Shown: positions 28,134 to 38,016, numbered from the stretch's first letter. The stretch is DNA of 64,000 bases from Cytobacillus horneckiae (GCF_002835735.1 NZ_PISD01000016.1:62001-126000), one strand, 5' to 3'. Numbers and translations: made by a program. Notes: generated by a model from the letters alone, not told the origin.

Positions 28134-30731
28134 TTATAATCTAGGATCTGCCGGATCTGACTCTAATGCTAGCACCCCTAATACGCATTCATGTACTCTT
28201 TCAATGGTCTCCTTTTGGACAAAACGGGAGATCCCCTCTATTCCTAGAGTAAATTCCTGTAATGCTAGCCTTTGCTTTTTCCCGACATTTCGTTCTTTTA
28301 GACGGGATAAATTATTTGGCAATAAATAATCCATTCCATATATAATATGCAAGTATGTTCTTCCTCTTACCTTAATCGCAGGCTGAAGAAGCTTCCCCTT
28401 ATTTTCACTAATAAATTTATTCGGTTTAATGACAATTCCTTCGTGACCATCAGCAGTCATCTCTTCCCACCAATTAATCACATCGTTTTCATCAGCTTCG
28501 GTTTGAATCATTTTATATTCAGTTTGAACAAATAAACTTGATATAGTCGATAATACCTCATTCATTTTCATATGCCATTCGTGCGGATGATGAATAAGCA
28601 TTTCGTTGCTGTGAGCGAGCAGATGAAAAGGTGCTATTTGTATATTTTCGATATCAAAGACTTCCCAGCAATACTTTTTATAGACCGTTTCAAACCGTTT
28701 TGCATTTCCAATTTTCGTTTCATTCTCGACTTGCCACTTCGCTAATATAGAATGCTCTATTTTACTTTCTTCTAATTGCCTCTTTATATAGAATCTACCT
28801 AACTTAGCATTTTTGGCAACATGCTCATATTGGTTGTTGATTAGTTCTTTTGCTTTTAAATTCCAAGGCATAATCTCTGCATCTAATAACAAGTAGTCGG
28901 TTTTATTTTTATTAAAGTATGCTGCTTTGTGTAAATCTTTATTTAATTTCTTTAATACTCTTTCTTCTGTCTCCTTATTAAAAAAAGGTCGGCCTGTTCT
29001 TGTATAGATGGTTCCTAAAGAATGGAGACCAGTGTATTTCATACTAGCAGCTTCATCTTTAAAAATAAATAAAATCGCTCTGCTGCCCATATGTTTCTTT
29101 TCAGCAATTAAGGTTTCAATTCCATTTTGCCTATAATAAGCAATGGCTTCTTCAGGATGTTCTAAAAAATCAGCCTTTTTGCTCGGTTTAGGAACCGGGC
29201 TCATAGTAGGCGGGATATATACTAATTGTTCCAAAGGTACAGCAGAGGTTGAAATAAGATCAATGGCCGGCTTGACATAATCTTCATGAATTTTAACCTT
29301 ATCCATTCTTTCTGTTTGCACTGTATAACCTTTAATGTAGTTTGCGATATTAGGAGGATCCAGTCTTTTCTTTTCCCATTCAATTAGCGGGTTATTTTCA
29401 GTGCCTGCATAGTTATATAATGAAGGAACTGAAACTAGTTTTTTCTCTGGGAAGCGGAAAGAAGTGAGCCTCCCTCCAAAAACAACTCCCTGGTCAATGT
29501 TTATCGTATGATTTATTTGTAAAGGCTGTGGTTTCGGATCATGGCCCCATATAATGAGCTGGCCATTGCCGTGGTGAATAAACCAATCTTTTCTTATCGG
29601 TTTACCGCTTTCATCGAATCCATCTGTATCTCCGTACCTGCAAAAATCGCTAATTATTTTCGATTGTTTCCCAATAAATTCGTCTTTAATTCCCGCATGA
29701 GCACAAACTAATACAGGCAGGCTATTTTTAGTAAGTATATAGTGTGATGGCGCATTGAATAAGAACTCTTTTATTTTCCTTCTTTCATACTGTGCTGTTT
29801 CAGGATTTAAAATTGATAACCATCCATCTATTTCCTCGGCTGTCTTTTCATCGCCGTGGTTTAATTTTACATTACGGCCATCCAGCCACCTGGCGATTTT
29901 CCAGCCATGGTTGCTATCTATCATATAAGCTAAGCCTGCATCCACATGTTTCATCATAAAATGTATCGTCATTAAGGAGCTTGGCCCACGACTCATAATA
30001 TCACCTAAGGATAGAAATTTTCTTCCCGAAGGATGAGTATACAAATCATCACCTTTTTTTTCATAACCTAATTTCTCTAGTAACGCAATCATTTCATTAA
30101 AGCACCCGTGAATATCACCGATGATGTCTATTCCTTGATCTGCTTCAATGTATAATGGATGTTTACCTCGTTCGATAAAAGCATGATCTAATGCTTCCTC
30201 ATTTAAATAATATATTTTATTAAAGCCTTCTTTTTTAATGGTTCTTTTTTCTTTTTTAAATAGTTGAAATTGTTGTTTAATCCGTTTTTTCCCGCGCGGC
30301 TGATCGCGCTCGCTATCTCTTGTCAACAAAGTTTCTTCTGATATATCTAAAATAACCGCTGTTATGGGCACATGAAATTTTTGTGCGATTAAAATATATT
30401 TTTTTCGGTCCTCATCACGTAAATGAGTAGCATCAACAAATGTCGTTTTATTTAATCGGCATCTGGCTTCGATTGCCGCATCCATTAATTGAAAAGCTTC
30501 TGAAGATAATTGGTGATATTGTTGAAATAACACTTCAGATTCGTCTGGAGAGTGCTGTTGCCAATGGATAAAATCAGTATCTCCTACCATTTGACGATAT
30601 TCATCTGAACTTGCAATTTCTGATTTAAGAATAGACCTTTCATCGACCATTTTCAGTAGAAAGGTAGACTTGCCGCTGTTGGATGGCCCGATTAACAATA
30701 CGATTCCCGCGTTCGGTATTTTTATATTCAC
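28134..30731 (-). CDS. pnkp: Polynucleotide kinase-phosphatase (bacterial RNA repair)
   Basis: The 865-residue protein has three domains. The 5'-kinase has Walker A 'GPSNSGKS' at 15-22 and 'SSDEYR' near 41. The central metallophosphoesterase has 'GDIHGC' near 205, 'LGDIMSRGP' near 242, Asn274-His275, His345, His397 and Asp413. The C-terminal ligase-like nucleotidyltransferase has 'EKKHMGSRA' with Lys546. With Hen1 it heals and seals RNA cut by ribotoxins. It starts at GTG directly after the hen1 TAA. The phosphatase motif usually written GDxxDRG reads GDIMSRG here, so one Asp is replaced by Ser. Confidence 0.93.
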   Translation of the reverse strand: MNIKIPNAGIVLLIGPSNSGKSTFLLKMVDERSILKSEIASSDEYRQMVGDTDFIHWQQHSPDESEVLFQQYHQLSSEAFQLMDAAIEARCRLNKTTFVDATHLRDEDRKKYILIAQKFHVPITAVILDISEETLLTRDSERDQPRGKKRIKQQFQLFKKEKRTIKKEGFNKIYYLNEEALDHAFIERGKHPLYIEADQGIDIIGDIHGCFNEMIALLEKLGYEKKGDDLYTHPSGRKFLSLGDIMSRGPSSLMTIHFMMKHVDAGLAYMIDSNHGWKIARWLDGRNVKLNHGDEKTAEEIDGWLSILNPETAQYERRKIKEFLFNAPSHYILTKNSLPVLVCAHAGIKDEFIGKQSKIISDFCRYGDTDGFDESGKPIRKDWFIHHGNGQLIIWGHDPKPQPLQINHTINIDQGVVFGGRLTSFRFPEKKLVSVPSLYNYAGTENNPLIEWEKKRLDPPNIANYIKGYTVQTERMDKVKIHEDYVKPAIDLISTSAVPLEQLVYIPPTMSPVPKPSKKADFLEHPEEAIAYYRQNGIETLIAEKKHMGSRAILFIFKDEAASMKYTGLHSLGTIYTRTGRPFFNKETEERVLKKLNKDLHKAAYFNKNKTDYLLLDAEIMPWNLKAKELINNQYEHVAKNAKLGRFYIKRQLEESKIEHSILAKWQVENETKIGNAKRFETVYKKYCWEVFDIENIQIAPFHLLAHSNEMLIHHPHEWHMKMNEVLSTISSLFVQTEYKMIQTEADENDVINWWEEMTADGHEGIVIKPNKFISENKGKLLQPAIKVRGRTYLHIIYGMDYLLPNNLSRLKERNVGKKQRLALQEFTLGIEGISRFVQKETIERVHECVLGVLALESDPADPRL

Positions 30732-32060
30732 TTACTCTCCCTCCATTCTTTGAAAACAGCAAATTTGAGTAGGCGAGCCGAGTAAATCAACTTCTTCACC
30801 AATACCATCAATAAAGATGTTATATCGATATTGTTGGGCATACTCCTTGCACCAGGAATGAAACTCATCCGCAGTAAACTCAAAGCGATGATCAGCATGT
30901 CGCAAGGAATGGCCTAATGAATATTGCTCGTTATAGTCTTTATTTGGCGTTGTGATTATCAATAGTTTCGGTTTATAGTCAGAGAGAATCGTTTTCATCA
31001 CTTTGGAAAGCCTTTCTAGCTCTATATGTTCAATAACCTCACAAAGGACCATCACATCTTTATTTTTTAATCGTTCATCAAAATAAAATAAGGAACCCCA
31101 AATGTTTTGCGGAACGATAAATGATTCGTCCTTGGAGGCTTCACTGAATCTTTTTACCGCCTTAAGACTCTCTCTTTCAGATGGTTCAACAGCAAGAATT
31201 TCTTGAACCCCATTAATAAAGCCTAGTTTAGTTGCTAATTTTCCTTCTCCACTCCCAAAATCAACAATTGATGATTTATATTTGTTCGTTTCAATCATTT
31301 CAACAATTCTTCTGTACCGTAAATCGTTTAAACGAGTTTTTCTTTTCGCCGCAGGCAATTGAGCTGGTTCTTTCTCAGCTTCTAATTGAGCGTAAACGTC
31401 TTTGAACCGCAACGATCGTTTAATGATGAATGGTTTTTGCGGATGATTATCTAACCATCCTTCACCATATCGTTCAAGCTTTTCTGCTTCTTTTTCATCA
31501 ATATAATAGTGCTTATAATTATCAATCACTGGAATCAATATAAATAATTGCCTTAATCCTTTTTGCAAAGTGGTTTTCCCATTAATCGTTATATATTTAG
31601 GAGATTTATTAGAAAGCTCTTTATCTATTGTCATTGAAAATCCGAGCGGCTCGAATAGATTGACTAAATCTCCAGTTGATAATTCGCTGCTAACTGGACC
31701 AAATGAAAAAGTAAAATCGAAATCATGATTAACCCATTGTCTGTATTCTTCTTTTGGCTGTCCATTTAAAGCAGTCGCTAATGCGGAACGTATGAAAGAT
31801 AAAAAGATACTGCTTACTGCAAATTCCCGATCATTAATATAGTGTGTAATATCATAAGCATCTGCCCCTGTGCGGGATAACGCAATGGAATCGGGTACAA
31901 CGTAGATGGTCGCTTTCACATTCGTCTCATCAAAAGCTTGATAAAAAAATCGAACAAGATGACCTTTTATACTTCTTTCATATGGATTATCAGGGTTTTT
32001 TGCAAGTAAATATGATAATACTTGCACATTCTCCCCGGAAGCATGAATCGTTAATTGCAT
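30732..32060 (-). CDS. hen1: 3'-terminal RNA ribose 2'-O-methyltransferase Hen1
   Basis: The ~442-residue bacterial Hen1 has a family-specific N-terminal half that contacts Pnkp. Its C-terminal methyltransferase has the SAM loop 'VDFGSGEGKLATKL' near 267. The metal-binding set is 'CEVIEHIE' (two Glu and one His near 341-345) plus His near 391 in 'HADHRFEF'. It methylates the 2'-OH at the break before Pnkp seals it, so the repaired RNA resists re-cutting. The ATG at 32060 has AGGTGA upstream; GTG at 32069 is an alternative. It forms a tight operon with pnkp, facing away from the ABC-F gene. Confidence 0.94.
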   Translation of the reverse strand: MQLTIHASGENVQVLSYLLAKNPDNPYERSIKGHLVRFFYQAFDETNVKATIYVVPDSIALSRTGADAYDITHYINDREFAVSSIFLSFIRSALATALNGQPKEEYRQWVNHDFDFTFSFGPVSSELSTGDLVNLFEPLGFSMTIDKELSNKSPKYITINGKTTLQKGLRQLFILIPVIDNYKHYYIDEKEAEKLERYGEGWLDNHPQKPFIIKRSLRFKDVYAQLEAEKEPAQLPAAKRKTRLNDLRYRRIVEMIETNKYKSSIVDFGSGEGKLATKLGFINGVQEILAVEPSERESLKAVKRFSEASKDESFIVPQNIWGSLFYFDERLKNKDVMVLCEVIEHIELERLSKVMKTILSDYKPKLLIITTPNKDYNEQYSLGHSLRHADHRFEFTADEFHSWCKEYAQQYRYNIFIDGIGEEVDLLGSPTQICCFQRMEGE

Positions 32061-32288
32061 GTCATTCACCTAGTTTCAAAATTTACCAATATCATATCAT
32101 AAAATTAAGCAGATGCACTTTGATTTTACACATCTAATTCATTTATGTATCAAATTTCTGTCAAATTTTTAAGACCTAACAATAATCTATCAAGAAACAT
32201 GCTGTTTCTCAGATGTTCCTCTAGTTAAAAATATTAAAATCTAGTATCATAATATAATGATTATTTTTTGAAATGAGGAACTTAAACA

Positions 32289-33845
32289 ATGAGTTTATTA
32301 ACTGTAGATAAATTAAGCCATACTTTTGGAGACCGTACATTATTTAAAGATGTATCATTCAGGCTGCTTGCAGAGGATCATGTAGGATTGGTCGGTGCAA
32401 ATGGGGTCGGCAAATCAACTTTAATGAATATTATTACTGGACAATTGATTCATGATTCAGGGCGTGTAGAATGGACGCCAAATGTCCATTACGGCTATTT
32501 AGATCAACACACTGTACTCACACCTGGGAAAACAATGCGCGATGCGTTGCGTGACGCCTTTCTTCCTTTATATGAAAAGGAGAATGAATTAAATGAAGTA
32601 ACTGCAAAAATGGCAGAAGCCACACCTGAAGAGCTTGAAGTCCTTTTAGAACAAATGGGCGAAATTCAGGATGCATTGGATGCTGGCGGATTTTATTCTG
32701 TAGATTTAAAAATTGAAGATGCTGCCCGAGGACTAGGTCTGGATGCAATCGGCCTTGATCGTGATGTCGCTGCTTTAAGCGGTGGACAACGAACAAAGGT
32801 TTTGCTTGCCAAATTACTATTAGAACAGCCGCAGGTTCTTTTATTAGATGAGCCGACTAACTATCTCGATGTAGAACATATTGCATGGCTTTCAAACTAT
32901 TTAAAAGAATATCCGCATGCATTTATTTTAATTTCCCATGATACAGAATTTATGAATGGCGTATCCAATACTATTTTTCACTTAGAGTTTTCGAAACTTA
33001 CCCGCTATACAGCAAGCTATGACAAATTTTTAGAGCTTGCCGAGATTAATAAGAATCAGCACTTGCATGCATATGAGAAGCAGCAGGAATTTATTAAAAA
33101 GCAAGAAGACTTTATTGCCAAAAACAAAGCGCGTTATTCAACAACAGGACGGGCAAAAAGCCGGCAAAAACAATTGAACCGGATGGAAAGAATCGACCGT
33201 CCGGAAACGGCGATAAAGCCGACCTTCGAATTTAAAGAATCGCGTTCAAGCAGCCGCTACGTGTTTGAAGGTGAAGAATTTGAAATAGGCTATACGCACG
33301 CACTGCTTCCGAAACTCTCGATCACAATTGAAAAAGGCGATAAAATAGCCATTGTCGGCTGCAATGGTGTTGGAAAATCAACCCTATTAAAAACGATGCT
33401 AGGAAAAATAAAACCGATTAGTGGAAAAGTCGAACGTGGGGACTTCCTCTTCCCTTCCTACTTTGAGCAAGAAGTAAAAGCTGCCGATATTACCCCGATC
33501 GACGATGTATGGAATGAATTTCCGTCACTTGACCAACATCAAGTACGTGCAGCATTGGCACGCTGCGGCTTAAAAAACGAACATATCTCTCGTCCGTTAA
33601 GCCAATTAAGCGGTGGAGAACAAGCAAAAGTCCGCTTATGTAAATTAATGATGAATGAAAGCAACTGGCTATTATTCGATGAGCCGACAAACCACCTTGA
33701 TATTACGGCGAAAGAAGAATTAAAACGGGCTATTAAGGCATATAAAGGAACAATCGTTCTAGTCTGCCATGAACCGGATTTCTATGAGGATTGGGTTACT
33801 AAAGTCTGGAATGTCGAAGAATGGTCTGAACAACTTAATAAGTAG
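32289..33845 (+). CDS. yfmM: ABC-F ribosome-associated ATPase, YfmM-like
   Basis: The 518-residue protein has two ABC ATPase domains and no membrane segment. Walker A motifs are 'GANGVGKST' (about 36) and 'GCNGVGKST' (about 357). The ABC signatures are 'LSGGQRTKV' and 'LSGGEQAKV'. Walker B ends 'LLLDEPTNYLD' and 'LLFDEPTNHLD', and the linker between domains is charged. ABC-F proteins act at the ribosomal E site in translation or antibiotic protection. Length and sequence from 'MSLLTVDKLSHTFGDRTLF' match B. subtilis YfmM; which drugs or stalls it relieves is unknown. Confidence 0.88.
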   Translation: MSLLTVDKLSHTFGDRTLFKDVSFRLLAEDHVGLVGANGVGKSTLMNIITGQLIHDSGRVEWTPNVHYGYLDQHTVLTPGKTMRDALRDAFLPLYEKENELNEVTAKMAEATPEELEVLLEQMGEIQDALDAGGFYSVDLKIEDAARGLGLDAIGLDRDVAALSGGQRTKVLLAKLLLEQPQVLLLDEPTNYLDVEHIAWLSNYLKEYPHAFILISHDTEFMNGVSNTIFHLEFSKLTRYTASYDKFLELAEINKNQHLHAYEKQQEFIKKQEDFIAKNKARYSTTGRAKSRQKQLNRMERIDRPETAIKPTFEFKESRSSSRYVFEGEEFEIGYTHALLPKLSITIEKGDKIAIVGCNGVGKSTLLKTMLGKIKPISGKVERGDFLFPSYFEQEVKAADITPIDDVWNEFPSLDQHQVRAALARCGLKNEHISRPLSQLSGGEQAKVRLCKLMMNESNWLLFDEPTNHLDITAKEELKRAIKAYKGTIVLVCHEPDFYEDWVTKVWNVEEWSEQLNK

Positions 33846-33850
33846 TAAAC

Positions 33851-33898
33851 ATAATAAAAGGGAATCACTTTTAGTTTTAAGTGTTTCCCTTTTATTAT
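33851..33898. terminator. Bidirectional terminator between yfmM and hmgA
   Basis: Two stacked stems (14 bp and 5 bp with one mismatch between them) close an 8-base loop, with AT-rich ends on both sides. Confidence 0.85.
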
Positions 33899-33914
33899 TT
33901 GCAATCAAATGAGT

Positions 33915-35069
33915 TCATTTTATCCACGAATACATATATTGGTCATCTTCAATTGGCGCTGTATTTTTGACTACTTTCAATGGTTTAAACGTGTCAATCA
34001 TTACAGCAAGCTCTAACGTTTCTTTTTTGCCAATACTTGCTTCCACTTTGCCAGGATGCGGCCCATGCGGAATGCCGCTTGGATGAAGTGTAATTGAACC
34101 CTCTTTTACACCTTTACGGCTCATAAAATTACCGTCAACATAATATAGCAGCTCATCGCTATTCACATTGCTATGGAAATATGGAGCCGGGATTGATTCT
34201 GGATGATAATCAAATAATCTCGGCACGAAAGAACATACCACGAATTGGTTCCCTTCAAAGGTTTGATGAACAGGAGGCGGCTGATGCACTCTTCCAGTAA
34301 TCGGTTCAAAATCTTCAATATTGAAAACCCAAGGATATAAGTAGCCATCCCAGCCTTCCACATCTAATGGGTGATGATTAAGGATGTGGGAATGGAGACA
34401 GCCCCTTGTTTTCGTAATAACTTCAAATTCACCGCTATCATCATACGTTAGCAGTTTTTCGGGTCCGCGAATATCCCGCTCGCAAAATGGACTATGTTCC
34501 AGTAGCTGGCCATATTCATTACGATATCTGCGCGGTGTTGTTATTTGGCTGAAAGATTCTACAAATAGAACTTTCGTCGCTTCAGCACCATCAGGTATCA
34601 CTCGATAAATGGTTCCAATCGGAATAATGACATAATCCCCAGGACGATACGATAGTGTCCCAAACATCGTTTCTATTTTTCCTGCTCCATAATGAATATA
34701 AAATAATTCGTCCCCATCACCATTGCGATAAAAGTTTTCCATGTCTTTCGTTATATTGGCAGTACCTATTAATAGATCATCATTGCCGAGCAAGTATTCC
34801 CTTGATTCAAGCGCATCTCCTTGTTTATTAATTTTATCTGTTTGTAATAAACGATGACGCAGTGAACCTTGTTCTTCATACTCAGGAAGGTAACTTCCTA
34901 TAAATTCTGTCCGCATGACTTCAGTCGGCATATGATGATGATATAAAATTGATTGTGTTCCTGAGAAGCCTTTCGTCCCCATTACTTGTTCCCTAAAAAG
35001 CGTGCCATCTTTCTTTTTAAAAACGGTATGGCGTTTATGGGGAATATTCCCCAATTGCCGATAGTACAT
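33915..35069 (-). CDS. hmgA: Homogentisate 1,2-dioxygenase
   Basis: The 384-residue cupin-type iron dioxygenase opens the ring of homogentisate to maleylacetoacetate. The C-terminal cupin has the metal-binding 'LHPSGIPHGPHPGK', and 'SNVNSDELLYYVDGNF' supplies the Glu ligand region. The enzyme is shorter than the human and Pseudomonas forms (about 430-445) but typical of Bacillus. The ATG at 35069 follows GAGGTGG. It is the last gene of the hpd operon. Confidence 0.94.
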   Translation of the reverse strand: MYYRQLGNIPHKRHTVFKKKDGTLFREQVMGTKGFSGTQSILYHHHMPTEVMRTEFIGSYLPEYEEQGSLRHRLLQTDKINKQGDALESREYLLGNDDLLIGTANITKDMENFYRNGDGDELFYIHYGAGKIETMFGTLSYRPGDYVIIPIGTIYRVIPDGAEATKVLFVESFSQITTPRRYRNEYGQLLEHSPFCERDIRGPEKLLTYDDSGEFEVITKTRGCLHSHILNHHPLDVEGWDGYLYPWVFNIEDFEPITGRVHQPPPVHQTFEGNQFVVCSFVPRLFDYHPESIPAPYFHSNVNSDELLYYVDGNFMSRKGVKEGSITLHPSGIPHGPHPGKVEASIGKKETLELAVMIDTFKPLKVVKNTAPIEDDQYMYSWIK

Positions 35070-35079
35070 CAAAGCCACC

Positions 35080-35994
35080 TCACTCTTTTGAAATCTTATT
35101 TTTTAGCGAACCTAGTCCTGTAATCTCCAACTCGACCTCATCTTCAGGCTGCAGCCATCCATGAACATCCTGACCTAGCTCAAGAATACAGCCTGTTCCC
35201 ACAGTCCCTGAACCAATCATATCCCCAGGATAGAGAACTACTTCTTCAGATGCTCTTTCAATCATTTCTCCAAATGAATAATAGATATCTTTCGCATTGC
35301 CTCTGGACAATAGCCTACCATTTACTTTCGCTGTCATCTGAAGTTGATAACGGTTTTTCACTCTATATTTTTGCAGCTCATCTACCGTTACAATATATGG
35401 CCCAATGGATGTCGCAAAATCTTTGCCTTTCGCCGGCCCAAGACCGACTCTCATTTCCTGTCTTTGAATATCTCTTGCACTCCAATCATTTAAGATACAA
35501 TAGCCAAAAATATAATCATCATCTTCCTCAGCTGTTATATTCTTGCCCTCTTTCCCGATTACCGCACAAATTTCCAATTCATAGTCAAGCCACTCGCATT
35601 TCTTCGGTCTAGGTATATCATCATTCGGCCCCATCATATTCTGGTGATTCGAATAATAAAAAACCGGAATCTCATACCATTCTGGAATCATGTCAAGTCC
35701 GCGGTTCTCCCGCGCTGTTTTTACATGCTCCTCGAAAGCATAAAAATCACGAAAGCTTTTAGGATTTGGTAAAGGAGCCTTTAAATCCACTTCCGACAGA
35801 GAATATACACCTTTCTCTGGATTTTTTAACATCTTAATCATTTCCATGTAATCACGATTTTTTTCAATCAATTCAAGCATCGTTTTAGGCAGCAATCCAC
35901 CGCTAGCTTCGTGCATATCAATTGCGAAACTGTCTTCCTTTATCCAGCCTGCCGCCAGAGAGCCATCCTTTTTTTGAAAGGTTATGAATTTCAT
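35080..35994 (-). CDS. fahA: Fumarylacetoacetate hydrolase family protein (fumarylacetoacetase)
   Basis: The 304-residue FAH-family protein has the metal-binding block 'LDYELEICAVIGKEG', the 'GYCILNDWSARDIQRQEMRVGLGPAKGKDF' core and the C-terminal 'GDMIGSGTVGTG'. It would cut fumarylacetoacetate, or maleylacetoacetate directly, to acetoacetate plus fumarate or maleate. It lies 10 bases before hmgA in the same operon, which fixes the pathway. No glutathione-type maleylacetoacetate isomerase gene is present in the operon. Confidence 0.88.
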   Translation of the reverse strand: MKFITFQKKDGSLAAGWIKEDSFAIDMHEASGGLLPKTMLELIEKNRDYMEMIKMLKNPEKGVYSLSEVDLKAPLPNPKSFRDFYAFEEHVKTARENRGLDMIPEWYEIPVFYYSNHQNMMGPNDDIPRPKKCEWLDYELEICAVIGKEGKNITAEEDDDYIFGYCILNDWSARDIQRQEMRVGLGPAKGKDFATSIGPYIVTVDELQKYRVKNRYQLQMTAKVNGRLLSRGNAKDIYYSFGEMIERASEEVVLYPGDMIGSGTVGTGCILELGQDVHGWLQPEDEVELEITGLGSLKNKISKE

Positions 35995-36031
35995 CACATC
36001 ACCTCATTTCCAACTATTTCACACCAGATTC

Positions 36032-36661
36032 TTACTCATTTGGAGAAGATGGTTGAGTTGGTCTTGCCATCTCAAAGATATCAGTCATTGGCTTAGTAAA
36101 AATACTCCCTGCCATACGGCCGATTGGTTTTAACTTTTCAGCATTGATTTTTCCATTCTCATAAAGGGTATCATCAACATGAATATGCTCGACCTTGCCA
36201 ATAACAAGACTTCCTGAGCCAGCATTATCGCCAAAATGAAGAACTTCGTGGAGCTTGCATTCTAAATGGACCAATGATTGCTGCACTCTTGGTGGCTTTA
36301 CAGTGATACTCTTACTCTTTGTCAGCCCTGATTCATCCAGCTCATCTACGCTGGATGAATAATTAGCAGCACATATATTCATCTGCTCGGCCATCTCTTC
36401 GTTGACAATATTAATGACAAATTCTTTTGTGGCTTCGATATTTGCAAGTGTATCCTTTTTCGCTCCAGTCCCATTTCTCATTGGAGAAAAGCAAATAAGC
36501 ATTGGGTCTGCACAAATTGCAGTAAAAAAGCTGAAAGGCGCCGCGTTGACAATGCCGCTGGAATCAACCGTTGTTACAAACGCAATCGGTCGCGGTAGAA
36601 TCGATCCCACCAGCAATTTATAATTTTCCTTCCACTTTTGGTTTTCAGGAGTGATTTCCAC
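36032..36661 (-). CDS. Flavin reductase domain protein (FMN-binding split barrel)
   Basis: The 209-residue protein begins 'MEITPENQKWKENYKLLVGSILPRPIAFVTTVDSSG', the start of the flavin reductase-like FMN-binding family. It continues with 'APFSFFTAICADPMLICFSP'. It starts at GTG behind GGGGGGAT. Relatives bind FMN and reduce it or act on aromatic substrates. Here it lies between hpd and fahA, and neither neighbour needs free flavin, so its role in tyrosine breakdown is unclear. Confidence 0.8.
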   Translation of the reverse strand: MEITPENQKWKENYKLLVGSILPRPIAFVTTVDSSGIVNAAPFSFFTAICADPMLICFSPMRNGTGAKKDTLANIEATKEFVINIVNEEMAEQMNICAANYSSSVDELDESGLTKSKSITVKPPRVQQSLVHLECKLHEVLHFGDNAGSGSLVIGKVEHIHVDDTLYENGKINAEKLKPIGRMAGSIFTKPMTDIFEMARPTQPSSPNE

Positions 36662-36736
36662 TTTTATCCCCCCAATAATAGGTGCTTTTATTGCTTTTGG
36701 AATAAGGTAGGTTGGTACTCTTTTGTTTTTCAGTTT

Positions 36737-36767
36737 AAAAAGAGGGAATTGGATTTCCCTCTTTTTT
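36737..36767. terminator. Hairpin terminator between hpd and the flavin reductase gene
   Basis: A perfect 12-bp stem AAAAAGAGGGAA with TTCCCTCTTTTT closes a 6-base loop. It follows hpd directly, so much of the hpd transcript may end here, leaving the three downstream genes less expressed or on their own promoter. Confidence 0.8.
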
Positions 36768-36786
36768 AGAAAACTAATCCTCTACC

Positions 36787-37902
36787 TTATAAATTTCCGC
36801 GTCTTTCCTGTTCTCTTTCGATTGATTCAAACAGTGCTTTGAAATTACCTTCGCCAAATCCTCTTGCCCCTTTACGCTGAATAATCTCAAGGAATAAGGT
36901 TGGTCTGTCTACGACAGGCTTTGTAAAAATTTGCAGCAAATACCCTTCATCATCTCTATCTACTAAAATGCTTAATTCTCTAAGCTTCTCAATGTCTTCG
37001 TCTATTTCACCAATTCTCTCAGCAAGCATGTCATAATAGCTTGCTGGTGTATTTAAAAACTCTACACCATTTTTCTTTAGTATCGAAACAGTACTCACAA
37101 TATCTTCAGTTAAAATGGCTAGATGCTGCACGCCAGGCCCGTTATAAAATTCCAAATATTCTTCTATTTGTGATTTTCGCTTTCCTTCAGCTGGTTCATT
37201 AATCGGAAACTTAATTCTGCCGCCATTATGCATCACTTTGGACATTAATGCTGAATATTCAGTCGTGATATCTTTATCTGTAAAATGCTTCATTTCCTTA
37301 AAGCCCATAACATTTGCATAATAATTAACCCACTCTTCCATTCGCTCTACATTGCCGACAACATGGTCAATCCCAATGAAGCCTGCATCTTCAAATGCAA
37401 TTTCAGTATCATATGCTTGAAAACCTGGCATAAATGGACCGCTATACTGCTTCCTTTCAACAAGTGTATGGATTGTGTCACCGTATGTACCGATAACAGC
37501 TTTTTTAACAACACCATGTTCATCCTTTATTTCAAATGGAGGCTGGATTGCAATGGCCCCTCTTTCAACAGCTGCACTATAAGCGTCTTCAACATTATCA
37601 ACCGCTAAAGCGATATCTTTTACTCCATCACCATGTTTTTTGACAAAGGAGCTGATTCTTGTTTCCTCTTTTAAGGAACCGGTTATCACCAGTCGGATTT
37701 TTTTCTGCTGAAGAACATAGGAAACGGTTTCTCTATTTCCGGTTTCAAGCCCTGAGTAGGCAACCGGCTTGAATCCGAAGGCGGAACAGAAATAATAGCT
37801 TGATTGTTTAGCATTACCTGTATAAATTTCTAAGTAATCAACTTCTTTGACAGGGAAAAAATCTTCAACCTTTTCTTTTCTTGATACCATTTTTTCTTTC
37901 AT
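36787..37902 (-). CDS. hpd: 4-hydroxyphenylpyruvate dioxygenase
   Basis: The 371-residue non-heme iron enzyme turns 4-hydroxyphenylpyruvate into homogentisate. It has two vicinal-oxygen-chelate halves. The iron ligands are His in 'GIDHVVGNV', His in 'GPGVQHLAILT' and Glu in 'TLFLEIIQRKG', and the C-terminal 'GFGEGNFKALFESIE' helix is conserved. It heads the tyrosine operon. 4-Hydroxyphenylpyruvate would come from tyrosine by transamination, or by the broad-range amino acid dehydrogenase encoded 5 kb away. Confidence 0.96.
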   Translation of the reverse strand: MKEKMVSRKEKVEDFFPVKEVDYLEIYTGNAKQSSYYFCSAFGFKPVAYSGLETGNRETVSYVLQQKKIRLVITGSLKEETRISSFVKKHGDGVKDIALAVDNVEDAYSAAVERGAIAIQPPFEIKDEHGVVKKAVIGTYGDTIHTLVERKQYSGPFMPGFQAYDTEIAFEDAGFIGIDHVVGNVERMEEWVNYYANVMGFKEMKHFTDKDITTEYSALMSKVMHNGGRIKFPINEPAEGKRKSQIEEYLEFYNGPGVQHLAILTEDIVSTVSILKKNGVEFLNTPASYYDMLAERIGEIDEDIEKLRELSILVDRDDEGYLLQIFTKPVVDRPTLFLEIIQRKGARGFGEGNFKALFESIEREQERRGNL

Positions 37903-38016
37903 ATAATTCCCTCCATATCACTTTTATAATATTCGGAATAAATAATATACGAAACAGCCAATATGCTCAAGAGTATAAGTTAAAGCTATAATGCACTTAT
38001 GCAGTAAAGTAACCTA

